Assembly (NCBI GenBank): GCA_963717375.1
Contig: OY970329.1
Coordinates: 2,356,001 to 2,420,000, forward strand
Reading direction: 5' to 3'
DNA: 64,000 nucleotides
DNA from: VRUE01 sp963717375
Lineage (GTDB): Bacteria > Actinomycetota > Thermoleophilia > Solirubrobacterales > 70-9
Positions 16,834 to 23,832 of the stretch are shown piece after piece (positions within the stretch are counted from its first letter, which is position 1; each line of letters starts with the position of its first letter). The position numbers and the translations under genes were made by a program. The notes beneath the pieces are model-generated. The model saw only the letters and a program-made list of their open reading frames with translations, was not told where the DNA came from and made no database searches.

Positions 16834-17121
16834 ATGCTGGAGATCCGGCCTGAAGAGCACGCGGCGCTGGTCGACGGCAGGCCCCTGAGCCTGACCATGC
16901 GCGAGCTGCAGCTACTAACCACGCTGGCCGCCCACCCACAGCGCATCCTCACCCGCGAGGAGCTCTACGCCGAGGTCTGGGGCCGGGAACCGCGCCATGA
17001 CGACCGCTCCGTCGACGTTTACGTCAGCCGCCTGCGCTCGAAGCTGAGCGACGCGCTGCCGGGCCAGCGGCTGATCCATACCCACAGCGGCATCGGCTAT
17101 CGCTTCTCGCCCGACGGCTGA
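16834..17121 (+). CDS. Receiver-less winged-helix DNA-binding protein (PhoB/OmpR C-terminal domain type)
   Basis: 95 residues that consist only of the trans_reg_C fold: MRELQLLTTLAAHPQRILTR, ELYAEVWGREPRHDDRSVDV, YVSRLRSKL, LIHTHSGIGYRF. It parallels the C-terminal half of the preceding regulator but has no receiver domain, so it cannot be phosphorylated in the usual way. With PHO-like repeats before it and before pstS, it may compete with or assist the full-length regulator at the same sites. A partial duplication of the regulator is a plausible origin. Confidence 0.85.
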   Translation: MLEIRPEEHAALVDGRPLSLTMRELQLLTTLAAHPQRILTREELYAEVWGREPRHDDRSVDVYVSRLRSKLSDALPGQRLIHTHSGIGYRFSPDG

Positions 17122-17150
17122 TGAGGAGCTCCGGATACCAAGCAGCGGCT

Positions 17151-17189
17151 TTTACATCTTTTTCACAACCTCGATACACGCAAGTAACA
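17151..17189 (+). promoter_or_regulatory. Putative PHO box array upstream of pstS
   Basis: Four hexamers at exact 11-bp spacing: TTTACA (17151), TTCACA (17162), GATACA (17173) and GTAACA (17184), all ending in ACA. The array lies 72-110 bp before the pstS GTG, where a PhoB/PhoP activator would bind. The periodicity is seen directly; the binding protein is inferred. Confidence 0.7.
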
Positions 17190-17260
17190 AGCTGTCGGAG
17201 GGCTGCTGAGAGTGTGGCGCCGAAAGCCAAATTCGGTTCCCGAACTTTAAGGAGATACGC

Positions 17261-18304
17261 GTGACCAAGAGACTTCTCACTGTCAGCGTGGCGCTGGCTC
17301 TTGCCGTCGCCGTTGCCGCTTGCGGCAGCTCGTCGTCGGACAGCAGCGGTGGATCGTCCAGCTCGCCCCTGGTCGGCGCCGGCAGCACCCTCGTTGCCCC
17401 GTTGATGTCGAAGTGGCAATCCGACTACGCCAGCACGGCCGAAGAAACGGTCACCTACGGCGCGATCGGCAGCGGTGGCGGGATCGACCAGATCACCTCG
17501 CGCTCGGTCGATTTCGGTGCCTCCGACGCTCCGCTGACCGCGGAACAGTTCGAAGAAGCAGACGGCGTCGAGCAGATCCCCTGGGCCCTGAGCGGAACCG
17601 TGCCCGCCTACAACGTCAGCGGCGCGCCCAAGAACCTGAAACTGAGCGGCGAAGTCCTCGCCGGCATCTACCTCGGCGAAATCACCCAGTGGGACGATCC
17701 GGCGATCGCCAAGCTCAACTCCGGCGCCAGCCTGCCGAGCACGAAGATCACGCCCGTCTACCGCAGCGACGGCAGCGGTGACACCTACGCCTTCACCAAC
17801 TACCTCTCGACGATCAGCCCCGATTTCAAGTCGAAGGTCGGCACCTCGACCACGGTCAAGTTCCCGACCGGCGTCGGCGCTGAAAAGAACGATGGCGTCG
17901 CGGCGGCGATCTCGCAGACCGACGGCGCGATCGGCTACGTCGGCCTCGCCTACGCGCTCTCAAACGAACTCAGCATGCCGCTGATCGAAAACTCGGCCGG
18001 GGAGTTCCCGGAACCGGGCGTGGAAAGCGTCGAAGCAGCCGCCGACGCGGTCAGCAAGGTCGGTCCGAACAACGAAATCTCCCTGGCGGACCTGCCGGCT
18101 TCGGCGAAAGGCGCCTACCCGATCTCGACCTACACCTACGTGATCGCGCCGCTGGAAAGCGAAAAGGCTGAAGCGCTGAAGAAGTTCATCACCTACGCGA
18201 TCAGCCCCGCGGCCCAGGAATTCGGTCCCGACCTCGACTTCGCGCCGCTGCCGAAGCAGGTCGTCGCCGCAGGCAAAACGGCGATCGCGAAGATCGGCAG
18301 CTAG
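17261..18304 (+). CDS. pstS: Phosphate ABC transporter substrate-binding lipoprotein PstS
   Basis: 347 residues from a GTG with a strong AAGGAGA Shine-Dalgarno. A lipoprotein signal peptide ends at Cys21 (AVAAC), followed by a Ser-rich linker. The mature protein starts PLVGAGSTLVAPLMSKW and has the phosphate-binding patterns VTYGAIGSGGG, DFGASDAPL and YRSDGSGDTYAFTNYL, typical of PstS. It binds extracellular phosphate with high affinity and hands it to PstCA. First gene of pstSCAB-phoU, preceded by an 11-bp PHO-like array. Confidence 0.96.
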   Translation: MTKRLLTVSVALALAVAVAACGSSSSDSSGGSSSSPLVGAGSTLVAPLMSKWQSDYASTAEETVTYGAIGSGGGIDQITSRSVDFGASDAPLTAEQFEEADGVEQIPWALSGTVPAYNVSGAPKNLKLSGEVLAGIYLGEITQWDDPAIAKLNSGASLPSTKITPVYRSDGSGDTYAFTNYLSTISPDFKSKVGTSTTVKFPTGVGAEKNDGVAAAISQTDGAIGYVGLAYALSNELSMPLIENSAGEFPEPGVESVEAAADAVSKVGPNNEISLADLPASAKGAYPISTYTYVIAPLESEKAEALKKFITYAISPAAQEFGPDLDFAPLPKQVVAAGKTAIAKIGS

Positions 18305-19294
18305 TTGGAGGCCGGCGCCCTCAGCAACCCAGTCCTGCGGGCCCGGCGCAACCGAGTAGATCGCATCGGCGACCCCCTGCTGCGAGGCCTCTCCGGCCTC
18401 GCGGCGGGGGTCGCGGTCGTTGTAATCCTGGGAATCGCCTACGAGGTGATCCACCTCGCCTGGCCGGCGATCACGCATTTCGGCATCGGCTTCATCACCA
18501 CCAACGACTGGAACCCGGTAACCGAACGCTTCGGCGCCGCTCCCTTTATCTACGGGACGGCAGTGACCTCGGCGATCGCGCTGCTCTTCGCCGCGCCACT
18601 GTCGATCTCGATCTCGATCTACCTGACCGAGCTGGCACCGGCCCGCGTGCGCCGGCCGGTCGCGACCCTGGTCGACATGCTGGCGGCGATACCCAGCGTC
18701 ATCCTCGGGCTCTGGGGGATCCTCGTCCTCGGGCCCTTCATGCACGACACGATCGAGCCGGCGCTAAAGAGCGCCTTCGGCTTCCTGCCGATCTTCAGCG
18801 GCGATCCCTCCGCCTTCAGTTACCTCACGGCGGCGCTGATCCTGACGATCATGACCACGCCGATCATCACCAGCGTCACCCGCGAGGTCTTCGAGACCGT
18901 GCCCGGTGAGCTGAAAGAGGGCGCCTACGCACTCGGCGCGACCCGCTGGGAGATGGTCAGGCAGGTGGTCCTGCCTTACTCGCGGGCTGGAATCGTCGGT
19001 GCCACGATCCTCGGCTTGGGCCGGGCGATCGGCGAGGCGATCGCGGTCGCCCAGGTGATCGGCGGCGCCACCGGGATCAACGTCTCCCTCTTCCACACCG
19101 GTGGCACGATGGCGGCCCAGATCGCCGCTCAGTTCCAGGGCGCGCCGGGGGCGCTGCAGAAGCCGTCCCTCGCCTACCTCGGCGTGATCCTGCTCGTCTT
19201 CGCCGTGATCGTCAACGTCATCGCCCGCCTGATCGTCCGCCGCGGGACCCTGAAGGACGTCGACGTGACGCCGACGGAGGCCGAGGCGCTGTGA
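18305..19294 (+). CDS. pstC: Phosphate ABC transporter permease PstC
   Basis: 329 residues with about six membrane helices. The permease EAA-loop region reads VPGELKEGAYALGATRWEMV, typical of PstC/PstA, and the N-terminal helix is followed by a periplasmic loop (TTNDWNPVTERFGAAPFIYG) characteristic of PstC. The TTG start immediately follows the pstS stop codon with no spacer; a slightly later start is possible. Its stop overlaps the pstA GTG by 4 bp. Confidence 0.95.
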   Translation: MEAGALSNPVLRARRNRVDRIGDPLLRGLSGLAAGVAVVVILGIAYEVIHLAWPAITHFGIGFITTNDWNPVTERFGAAPFIYGTAVTSAIALLFAAPLSISISIYLTELAPARVRRPVATLVDMLAAIPSVILGLWGILVLGPFMHDTIEPALKSAFGFLPIFSGDPSAFSYLTAALILTIMTTPIITSVTREVFETVPGELKEGAYALGATRWEMVRQVVLPYSRAGIVGATILGLGRAIGEAIAVAQVIGGATGINVSLFHTGGTMAAQIAAQFQGAPGALQKPSLAYLGVILLVFAVIVNVIARLIVRRGTLKDVDVTPTEAEAL

Positions 19295-20175
19295 GCGACG
19301 GATCGGCCCACGCGCTGCTGCTCGACCGCGGCAACCTGAAGCGGCGCAACCGGGTCAATCGCCTGGTCGAGATCGCCTCGACGATCGCCGCCCTGCTCGC
19401 TGTCGCGGTGCTGCTGATCGTCGTCGGCTCGGTCGTCTCAAAGGGGATCGGGGCGATCAGCCTCCACTTCCTGACCACGCCGATGGGCCTCTTCGGCGAC
19501 ACCAGCGGCGGCATCTCCAACGCGATCGTCGGCACCGCGATCATCGTCGGCATCGCGGCGCTGATGGCGATCCCGGTCGGCCTGTTGGTCGCGATCTACA
19601 CCACCGAGTTCGCCTCGAAGCGGATCGGCGGCCCGATTCGCTTCGTGCTCGACCTGCTCAACGGGGTGCCGACGATCATCACCGGCATCTTCGTCTACGG
19701 CCTGATGGTCGCCGGCAACAAGCAGAGCGGTTTTGCCGGCTCGGTAGCGCTGGCGATCATCATGCTGCCGATCGTCGCCCGCACCGCCCAAGAGGTGCTG
19801 ACGCTCGTCCCCGGCACGCTCAAGGAGGCTGCCTACGCGCTCGGCATCGCCCGCTGGCGGACCCTGCTGAGAGTGACGCTGCCGACCGCGGCCGGCGGCC
19901 TGCTGACCGGGGCCCTGCTCGCCGTCGCCCGCGTCGCCGGTGAGACGGCACCGCTGATCCTGGTCTGCTCGATCTTCGGCCAGGGCGTGCTGACCGAACC
20001 GAACGAAGCCCTCGCCTCGATCCCGGTCTTCATCTTCCAGTCCTCGGAGTCGCCAAGCCCCGAGGCGCACACCCAGGCCTGGGCAGCGGCGCTGATCCTG
20101 ATCGCCTTCGTGCTCGTCCTCAACGTCGTCGCCCGTGCCTTCTACGCCCGTTCCCGCCAGCGCATGGGGGCATGA
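19291..20175 (+). CDS. pstA: Phosphate ABC transporter permease PstA
   Basis: 294 residues with six predicted helices. FLTTPMGLFGDTSGGISNAI near the N-terminus and the EAA loop VPGTLKEAAYALGIARWRTL are PstA features; RVAGETAPLIL follows. It partners PstC to form the membrane channel. The GTG start overlaps pstC by 4 bp (GTGA), so translation is coupled. Confidence 0.96.
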   Translation: MSDGSAHALLLDRGNLKRRNRVNRLVEIASTIAALLAVAVLLIVVGSVVSKGIGAISLHFLTTPMGLFGDTSGGISNAIVGTAIIVGIAALMAIPVGLLVAIYTTEFASKRIGGPIRFVLDLLNGVPTIITGIFVYGLMVAGNKQSGFAGSVALAIIMLPIVARTAQEVLTLVPGTLKEAAYALGIARWRTLLRVTLPTAAGGLLTGALLAVARVAGETAPLILVCSIFGQGVLTEPNEALASIPVFIFQSSESPSPEAHTQAWAAALILIAFVLVLNVVARAFYARSRQRMGA

Positions 20176-20212
20176 TCCCCGCGCGTCAGCCCGCCACCCG
20201 AGGAGTCCTAGG

Positions 20213-21103
20213 ATGGACAGCAGAGATTCGACCGAGAGCCCAGTCATGACCGAGCCCAATCCAGAGCCCCAGGCCCGCACCGAGCAGAAGGGCCGCGCGA
20301 TCTCGATCCCCGGGGCGAGTGCGCCGCGGCCGGCGAGCAAGAGGCGCGACATCGGACACGTCGAGCTGAAGGGCCTCGATGCCTACTACGGCGGGACCCA
20401 CGCGGTGCGTGGGGTCAGCCTCGATTTCGACTCCGACCGGGTCACCGCGATCATCGGCCCGTCGGGCTGCGGCAAGTCGACGATGGTGCGCTGCATCAAC
20501 CGCATGCACGAGGAGATCCCCAGTGCCCGCGCCGAAGGCGAGGTGCTGCTCGACGGCCTCGATCTCTACGACGACGCGATCGACGTGGTCGCGGTGCGGC
20601 GGGCCGTCGGCATGGTCTTCCAGAAGCCGAACCCGTTCCCGACGATGTCGGTGATCGACAACGTCACCGCGGGCCTGCGGCTGACCGGTGCCTCGCGCGG
20701 CGAGATGGAGGACCGCGGCCGCGAAGCCCTCGTCGGGGCCGGCCTCTGGGACGAGGTCAAGGACCGGCTCAAGGGTCCCGGGGTGGGGCTCTCCGGCGGC
20801 CAGCAGCAGCGGCTCTGCATCGCCCGCGCGCTCGCGGTCGAGCCCGAGGTGCTGCTGATGGACGAGCCCTGCTCGGCGCTTGACCCGGTCGCGACGCTGA
20901 AGATCGAGGAGCTGATCGGCGAGCTCAAGCAGCGGGTGACGATCGTGATCGTCACCCACAACATGCAGCAGGCGGCGCGCGTCGCCGACACCACCGTCTT
21001 CATGCTCAACGGCGAGCTGGTCGAGGTCGGCGCCACCGACAAGGTCTTCACCAACCCCGACGACGATCGCACCGAGCAGTACGTGACCGGGAAGTTCGGC
21101 TGA
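20213..21103 (+). CDS. pstB: Phosphate ABC transporter ATP-binding protein PstB
   Basis: 296 residues from the ATG at 20213, which has a GAGGAG ribosome site; a longer frame overlapping pstA is unlikely. Walker A GPSGCGKST, Q-loop QKPNPFPTMS, signature LSGGQQQRLCIARAL and Walker B VLLMDEPCSALDP match PstB, including the phosphate-transporter-specific NPFP. About 40 N-terminal residues (Glu/Arg/Pro rich) precede the usual domain start and are unusual. It energises PstCA. The stop overlaps phoU by one base. Confidence 0.96.
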   Translation: MDSRDSTESPVMTEPNPEPQARTEQKGRAISIPGASAPRPASKRRDIGHVELKGLDAYYGGTHAVRGVSLDFDSDRVTAIIGPSGCGKSTMVRCINRMHEEIPSARAEGEVLLDGLDLYDDAIDVVAVRRAVGMVFQKPNPFPTMSVIDNVTAGLRLTGASRGEMEDRGREALVGAGLWDEVKDRLKGPGVGLSGGQQQRLCIARALAVEPEVLLMDEPCSALDPVATLKIEELIGELKQRVTIVIVTHNMQQAARVADTTVFMLNGELVEVGATDKVFTNPDDDRTEQYVTGKFG

Positions 21104-21789
21104 TGCCGACCGAAACGCGCACCCAGTACCAGGAGGAGTTGGACCGCCTCGAGGAGAGTGCCCTCGGTGGCCTCGACCTCGTCAACTCGGCGCTGGAACG
21201 GACGCTGGAGGCGGTCGAGCACCAGGACGTCGAGCTGGCGCAGCTGGTCGTCGCCGACGACGACCGCATCGACGGCCGCTACCTGGAGGTTCATCAGAGC
21301 CTGATCACCCTGCTCGCCACGCAGTCGCCGGTGGCGACCGATCTGCGCCTGATCTCGGCCCTCCTGCACGTCTTGAAGTGCGTCGAGCGGATGGGCGATC
21401 AGTGCGTGAACATCTGCAAGATGATCCCCCTCTCGGGGAACGAGCCGCCGTCGGATCGGGAGATGGTGAAGCTGATCCTCTCGATGGGTGGCCAGACGCG
21501 AATGCTGATCGGTCAGGCCAAGCGGGCCTTCAGCAACCGCGATGTCGAACTGGCCCGCGACCTGGTGGTTCAGGACGACGTCGTCGACAACCTCAACCGC
21601 GAGTGCTTCCGCCTCGCCCTGGAGATCGGCGACGACGCCGACCGCCGCGAATGGGCGATGACGATGCTGCTTGGGGCGCGGGCGATCGAGCGGATCGCCG
21701 ACAACGCCGTGGATATCGGCGAGCAGGTCGCCTTCGTCGTCACCGGGCTCTTCCGGGAGTTCGAGGACGCCTCGCATCCCAGCGTGTGA
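21103..21789 (+). CDS. phoU: Phosphate transport regulator PhoU
   Basis: 228 residues, all-helical, two PhoU repeats. LITLLATQSPVATDLRLISA and the metal-binding ERMGDQCVNICK in the first repeat, and ERIADNAVDIGEQVAFVVTG in the second, are the conserved E/D-rich signatures. PhoU links the Pst transporter to the sensor kinase and represses the Pho regulon when phosphate is sufficient. The ATG overlaps the pstB stop (TGATG). Confidence 0.96.
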   Translation: MPTETRTQYQEELDRLEESALGGLDLVNSALERTLEAVEHQDVELAQLVVADDDRIDGRYLEVHQSLITLLATQSPVATDLRLISALLHVLKCVERMGDQCVNICKMIPLSGNEPPSDREMVKLILSMGGQTRMLIGQAKRAFSNRDVELARDLVVQDDVVDNLNRECFRLALEIGDDADRREWAMTMLLGARAIERIADNAVDIGEQVAFVVTGLFREFEDASHPSV

Positions 21790-21833
21790 GGGCGCTTGAG
21801 ATCCGGCGGGTCTGGGAACATGAAAGAACGCCC

Positions 21834-22742
21834 GTGACGCTCTGTGCCGCCATAGATATTGGGTCCAACACGACCCGCGTGCTCGTTGCCGAGCCCGTCG
21901 GGGGGCAGTTGAAGAAGGTGATGGAGCAGCGTGCGTACACGCGGATCAACAAGGCGCTCGATGCCGATGGCGCGATCCTGGGCGAGAAGGTTGACGAAGT
22001 CTGTGAGGTGGTCGCTACGCAGGTGCGCTTGGCGAAAGAGCTCGGGGCGGAAGAGATTCGAGCCGTCGCCACTGCCGCGGTGCGCGAGGCCTCCAACAGC
22101 GACGAGGTAGCGGCAGCGATCGGCGAGGCCGCCGGCGTCCGGGTCGAGGTGCTGAGCGACGAGGAGGAGGGCAGGCTCTCGTTCATCGGCGCGACCAAGA
22201 CGCTTGGCCACCCGGTCGAGGGCAGGGTCGGCGTCGTCGACGTCGGCGGCGGCTCGACCGAGGTGATCCTCGGCACGGTCCCCGGTGGCGCTAGCGAGGT
22301 TCGCTCCTGGCGGGTCGGGTCGGGAGTGCTGGCAAACGAGCTGATCTCCTCGGACCCCCCGTCGGCGGCCGAGATCCGCAAGGTCCGCGACCGCATCGAC
22401 GACATCTTCGAGGGGGTCGAGATCGAGCACCCGGCGCAGGCCGTCGCGGTGGGCGGCAGCGCCACCTCGCTGCGCCGGCTGGTCGGCGCCGTGCTCGAGT
22501 ACGAGACCCTGGAGCGTGGCATTCGCGTCCTCTGCGGCGATCCGGCGGCGGACGTCGCTCGCCGCTACGAGCTCGACCCCGAACGTGTGCGCATCCTCGC
22601 CACCGGGGTGCTGCTGCTGGAGAAGGTCTCCGAGCTGCTCGGCCAGCCGCTGCAGATCGGCAAGGGCGGCCTGCGCGAGGGCGTCGTCCTCGACATGCTC
22701 AACGGCAGCCTCAACGGCTCCAAGCTTCGCCTCGTCGCCTAG
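21834..22742 (+). CDS. ppx: Ppx/GppA family exopolyphosphatase
   Basis: 302 residues from the GTG at 21834, the point where the family normally begins (VTLCAAIDIGSNTTRVLV). An earlier in-frame GTG at 21786 that overlaps phoU is less likely. ATP-binding-type motifs are AIDIGSNT, VATAAVREASNS, GVVDVGGGSTEVI and AVGGSATSL. This is the short, two-domain Ppx form without the C-terminal HD-like domain, as in many actinobacteria. It releases phosphate from polyphosphate or hydrolyses pppGpp; context with ppk1 favours polyphosphate. Confidence 0.9.
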   Translation: MTLCAAIDIGSNTTRVLVAEPVGGQLKKVMEQRAYTRINKALDADGAILGEKVDEVCEVVATQVRLAKELGAEEIRAVATAAVREASNSDEVAAAIGEAAGVRVEVLSDEEEGRLSFIGATKTLGHPVEGRVGVVDVGGGSTEVILGTVPGGASEVRSWRVGSGVLANELISSDPPSAAEIRKVRDRIDDIFEGVEIEHPAQAVAVGGSATSLRRLVGAVLEYETLERGIRVLCGDPAADVARRYELDPERVRILATGVLLLEKVSELLGQPLQIGKGGLREGVVLDMLNGSLNGSKLRLVA

Positions 22743-22758
22743 AGCGGACGGCCGCTCT
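22741..22758 (+). terminator. Short hairpin at the ppx stop codon
   Basis: AGAGCGG (22741-22747) pairs with CCGCTCT (22752-22758), followed by CCTTTAG. A weak intrinsic terminator or an RNA processing site between ppx and the CHAD genes. Confidence 0.4.
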
Positions 22759-22774
22759 CCTTTAGCCTCACCCT

Positions 22775-23248
22775 GTGGCAAGCGCGCGCAAGGTCGAGCT
22801 CGACTGCGAAGCGTCGTTCGGGGGCGCCGCCCGGCGCGTGGTCAAGGTCCGCGCCAAGGAGGTCTTCAAGCAGGTGGACGGGGTGCTCGACCTCGACGAG
22901 GTCGAGCGGGTCCACGACATGCGAGTCGCCACGCGGCGCCTGCGGGCGGCGCTGGAGGTCTTCGAGGAATGCTTCCCCCACAAGCGCCACCGCAAGGCGT
23001 TGAAGCGGGTCAAGGCGCTGGCCGACGCGCTTGGCGAGCGGCGCGACGCTGACGTTGAGATCGAGTTTCTGGAAGGCCTTGTGGACGAAGTCGCCGCGGA
23101 GGATCGAGAGGCGCTCGAAGCGCTGATCGCGGATCTGCGCACGCGGCAGCGGCAAGCCAACGAGGATCTCGCCCCCTTCGTCACCGCCAAGCGGCTGAAG
23201 AAGCTGCGCCGGCGCTTGGTCAAGCTCGCCAAGGCGGCGAAGCGATGA
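22775..23248 (+). CDS. CHAD-domain protein, N-terminal half
   Basis: 157 residues from a GTG. VERVHDMRVATRRLRAALEVF is the CHAD signature (conserved His plus Arg/Lys-rich helix), and LKRVKALADALGERRDADVE is the next conserved helix. The sequence ends in a very basic tail (KRLKKLRRRLVKLAKAAKR). Normal CHAD domains are about 300 residues with two helical halves; this gene carries only the first. CHAD proteins bind polyphosphate through basic surfaces. The stop overlaps the next ATG by 4 bp. Confidence 0.88.
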   Translation: MASARKVELDCEASFGGAARRVVKVRAKEVFKQVDGVLDLDEVERVHDMRVATRRLRAALEVFEECFPHKRHRKALKRVKALADALGERRDADVEIEFLEGLVDEVAAEDREALEALIADLRTRQRQANEDLAPFVTAKRLKKLRRRLVKLAKAAKR

Positions 23249-23664
23249 AGGCGCGCCGGGTCAAAGGCCTCGATCCGGGTGGAGCGCTTCGGCCCAACGC
23301 GGCCAGCATCATCCGCACCCGGCTCGATGAGCTGCACGGCTTCGCTGACGAGGCGCTCGCGCCCGATGCGAGCTCGGCCCAGCACAACATGCGGATCGCC
23401 GCCAAGCGCCTGCGCTACGTGCTCGAGATCGTCGGCCCCTGCATCGGCGAGGAGGCCAAGGTGGCCCGCGACGCAACGAAGCAACTGCAGTCGGTGCTCG
23501 GAGATCTCCACGACTGCGATCTGATGCTGCCGAAGGTCGAGCAGATCGATTCGGCCGCGGCCCTGCTGGGCGAGCGGCGCAGCCGTCTCTTCCACGACTT
23601 CGCCGAGCTCTGGCAAGCAGAGGCGAGCAAGGGCACCTGGGCGGCACTCGAAAGAGCCCTCTGA
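23245..23664 (+). CDS. CHAD-domain protein, C-terminal half
   Basis: 139 residues. SAQHNMRIAAKRLRYVLEIV repeats the CHAD His/Arg signature and LQSVLGDLHDCDLMLPKVEQ is the typical second-half helix. Together with the preceding gene (ATGA overlap, +1 register change) it reconstitutes one full-length CHAD domain. Either a split protein whose halves pair, or two independent four-helix units. The location between ppx and ppk1 supports a polyphosphate-binding role. Confidence 0.88.
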   Translation: MKARRVKGLDPGGALRPNAASIIRTRLDELHGFADEALAPDASSAQHNMRIAAKRLRYVLEIVGPCIGEEAKVARDATKQLQSVLGDLHDCDLMLPKVEQIDSAAALLGERRSRLFHDFAELWQAEASKGTWAALERAL

Positions 23665-23674
23665 TCCCCTCGCG

Positions 23675-23722
23675 GTGACTTCGTGTTTCTTGCCCCAATA
23701 CCGGGAGGAAACACGAAGTCAC
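23675..23722 (+). terminator. Perfect 15-bp-arm hairpin after the CHAD genes
   Basis: GTGACTTCGTGTTTC (23675-23689) and GAAACACGAAGTCAC (23708-23722), 18-base loop, 11 bp after the second CHAD stop. Likely transcription terminator. The outer TGACTTCGT core is shared with the hairpin at 11950-11995. Confidence 0.65.
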
Positions 23723-23832
23723 TGGAATTCGGTCACTGGATCTTCACGGCGAATTTCCGCCACGTTCACAAGTTTTCCCTGCTCATGGCGAACTCTGGAG
23801 GTGACAGAAACGACTAGAGCAGGGAGACGCCG

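Noticed and set aside
21378..21833. N-terminal extension of the ppx frame back into phoU
   Set aside because: The extension is a shadow of phoU; the Ppx fold starts at the GTG at 21834.
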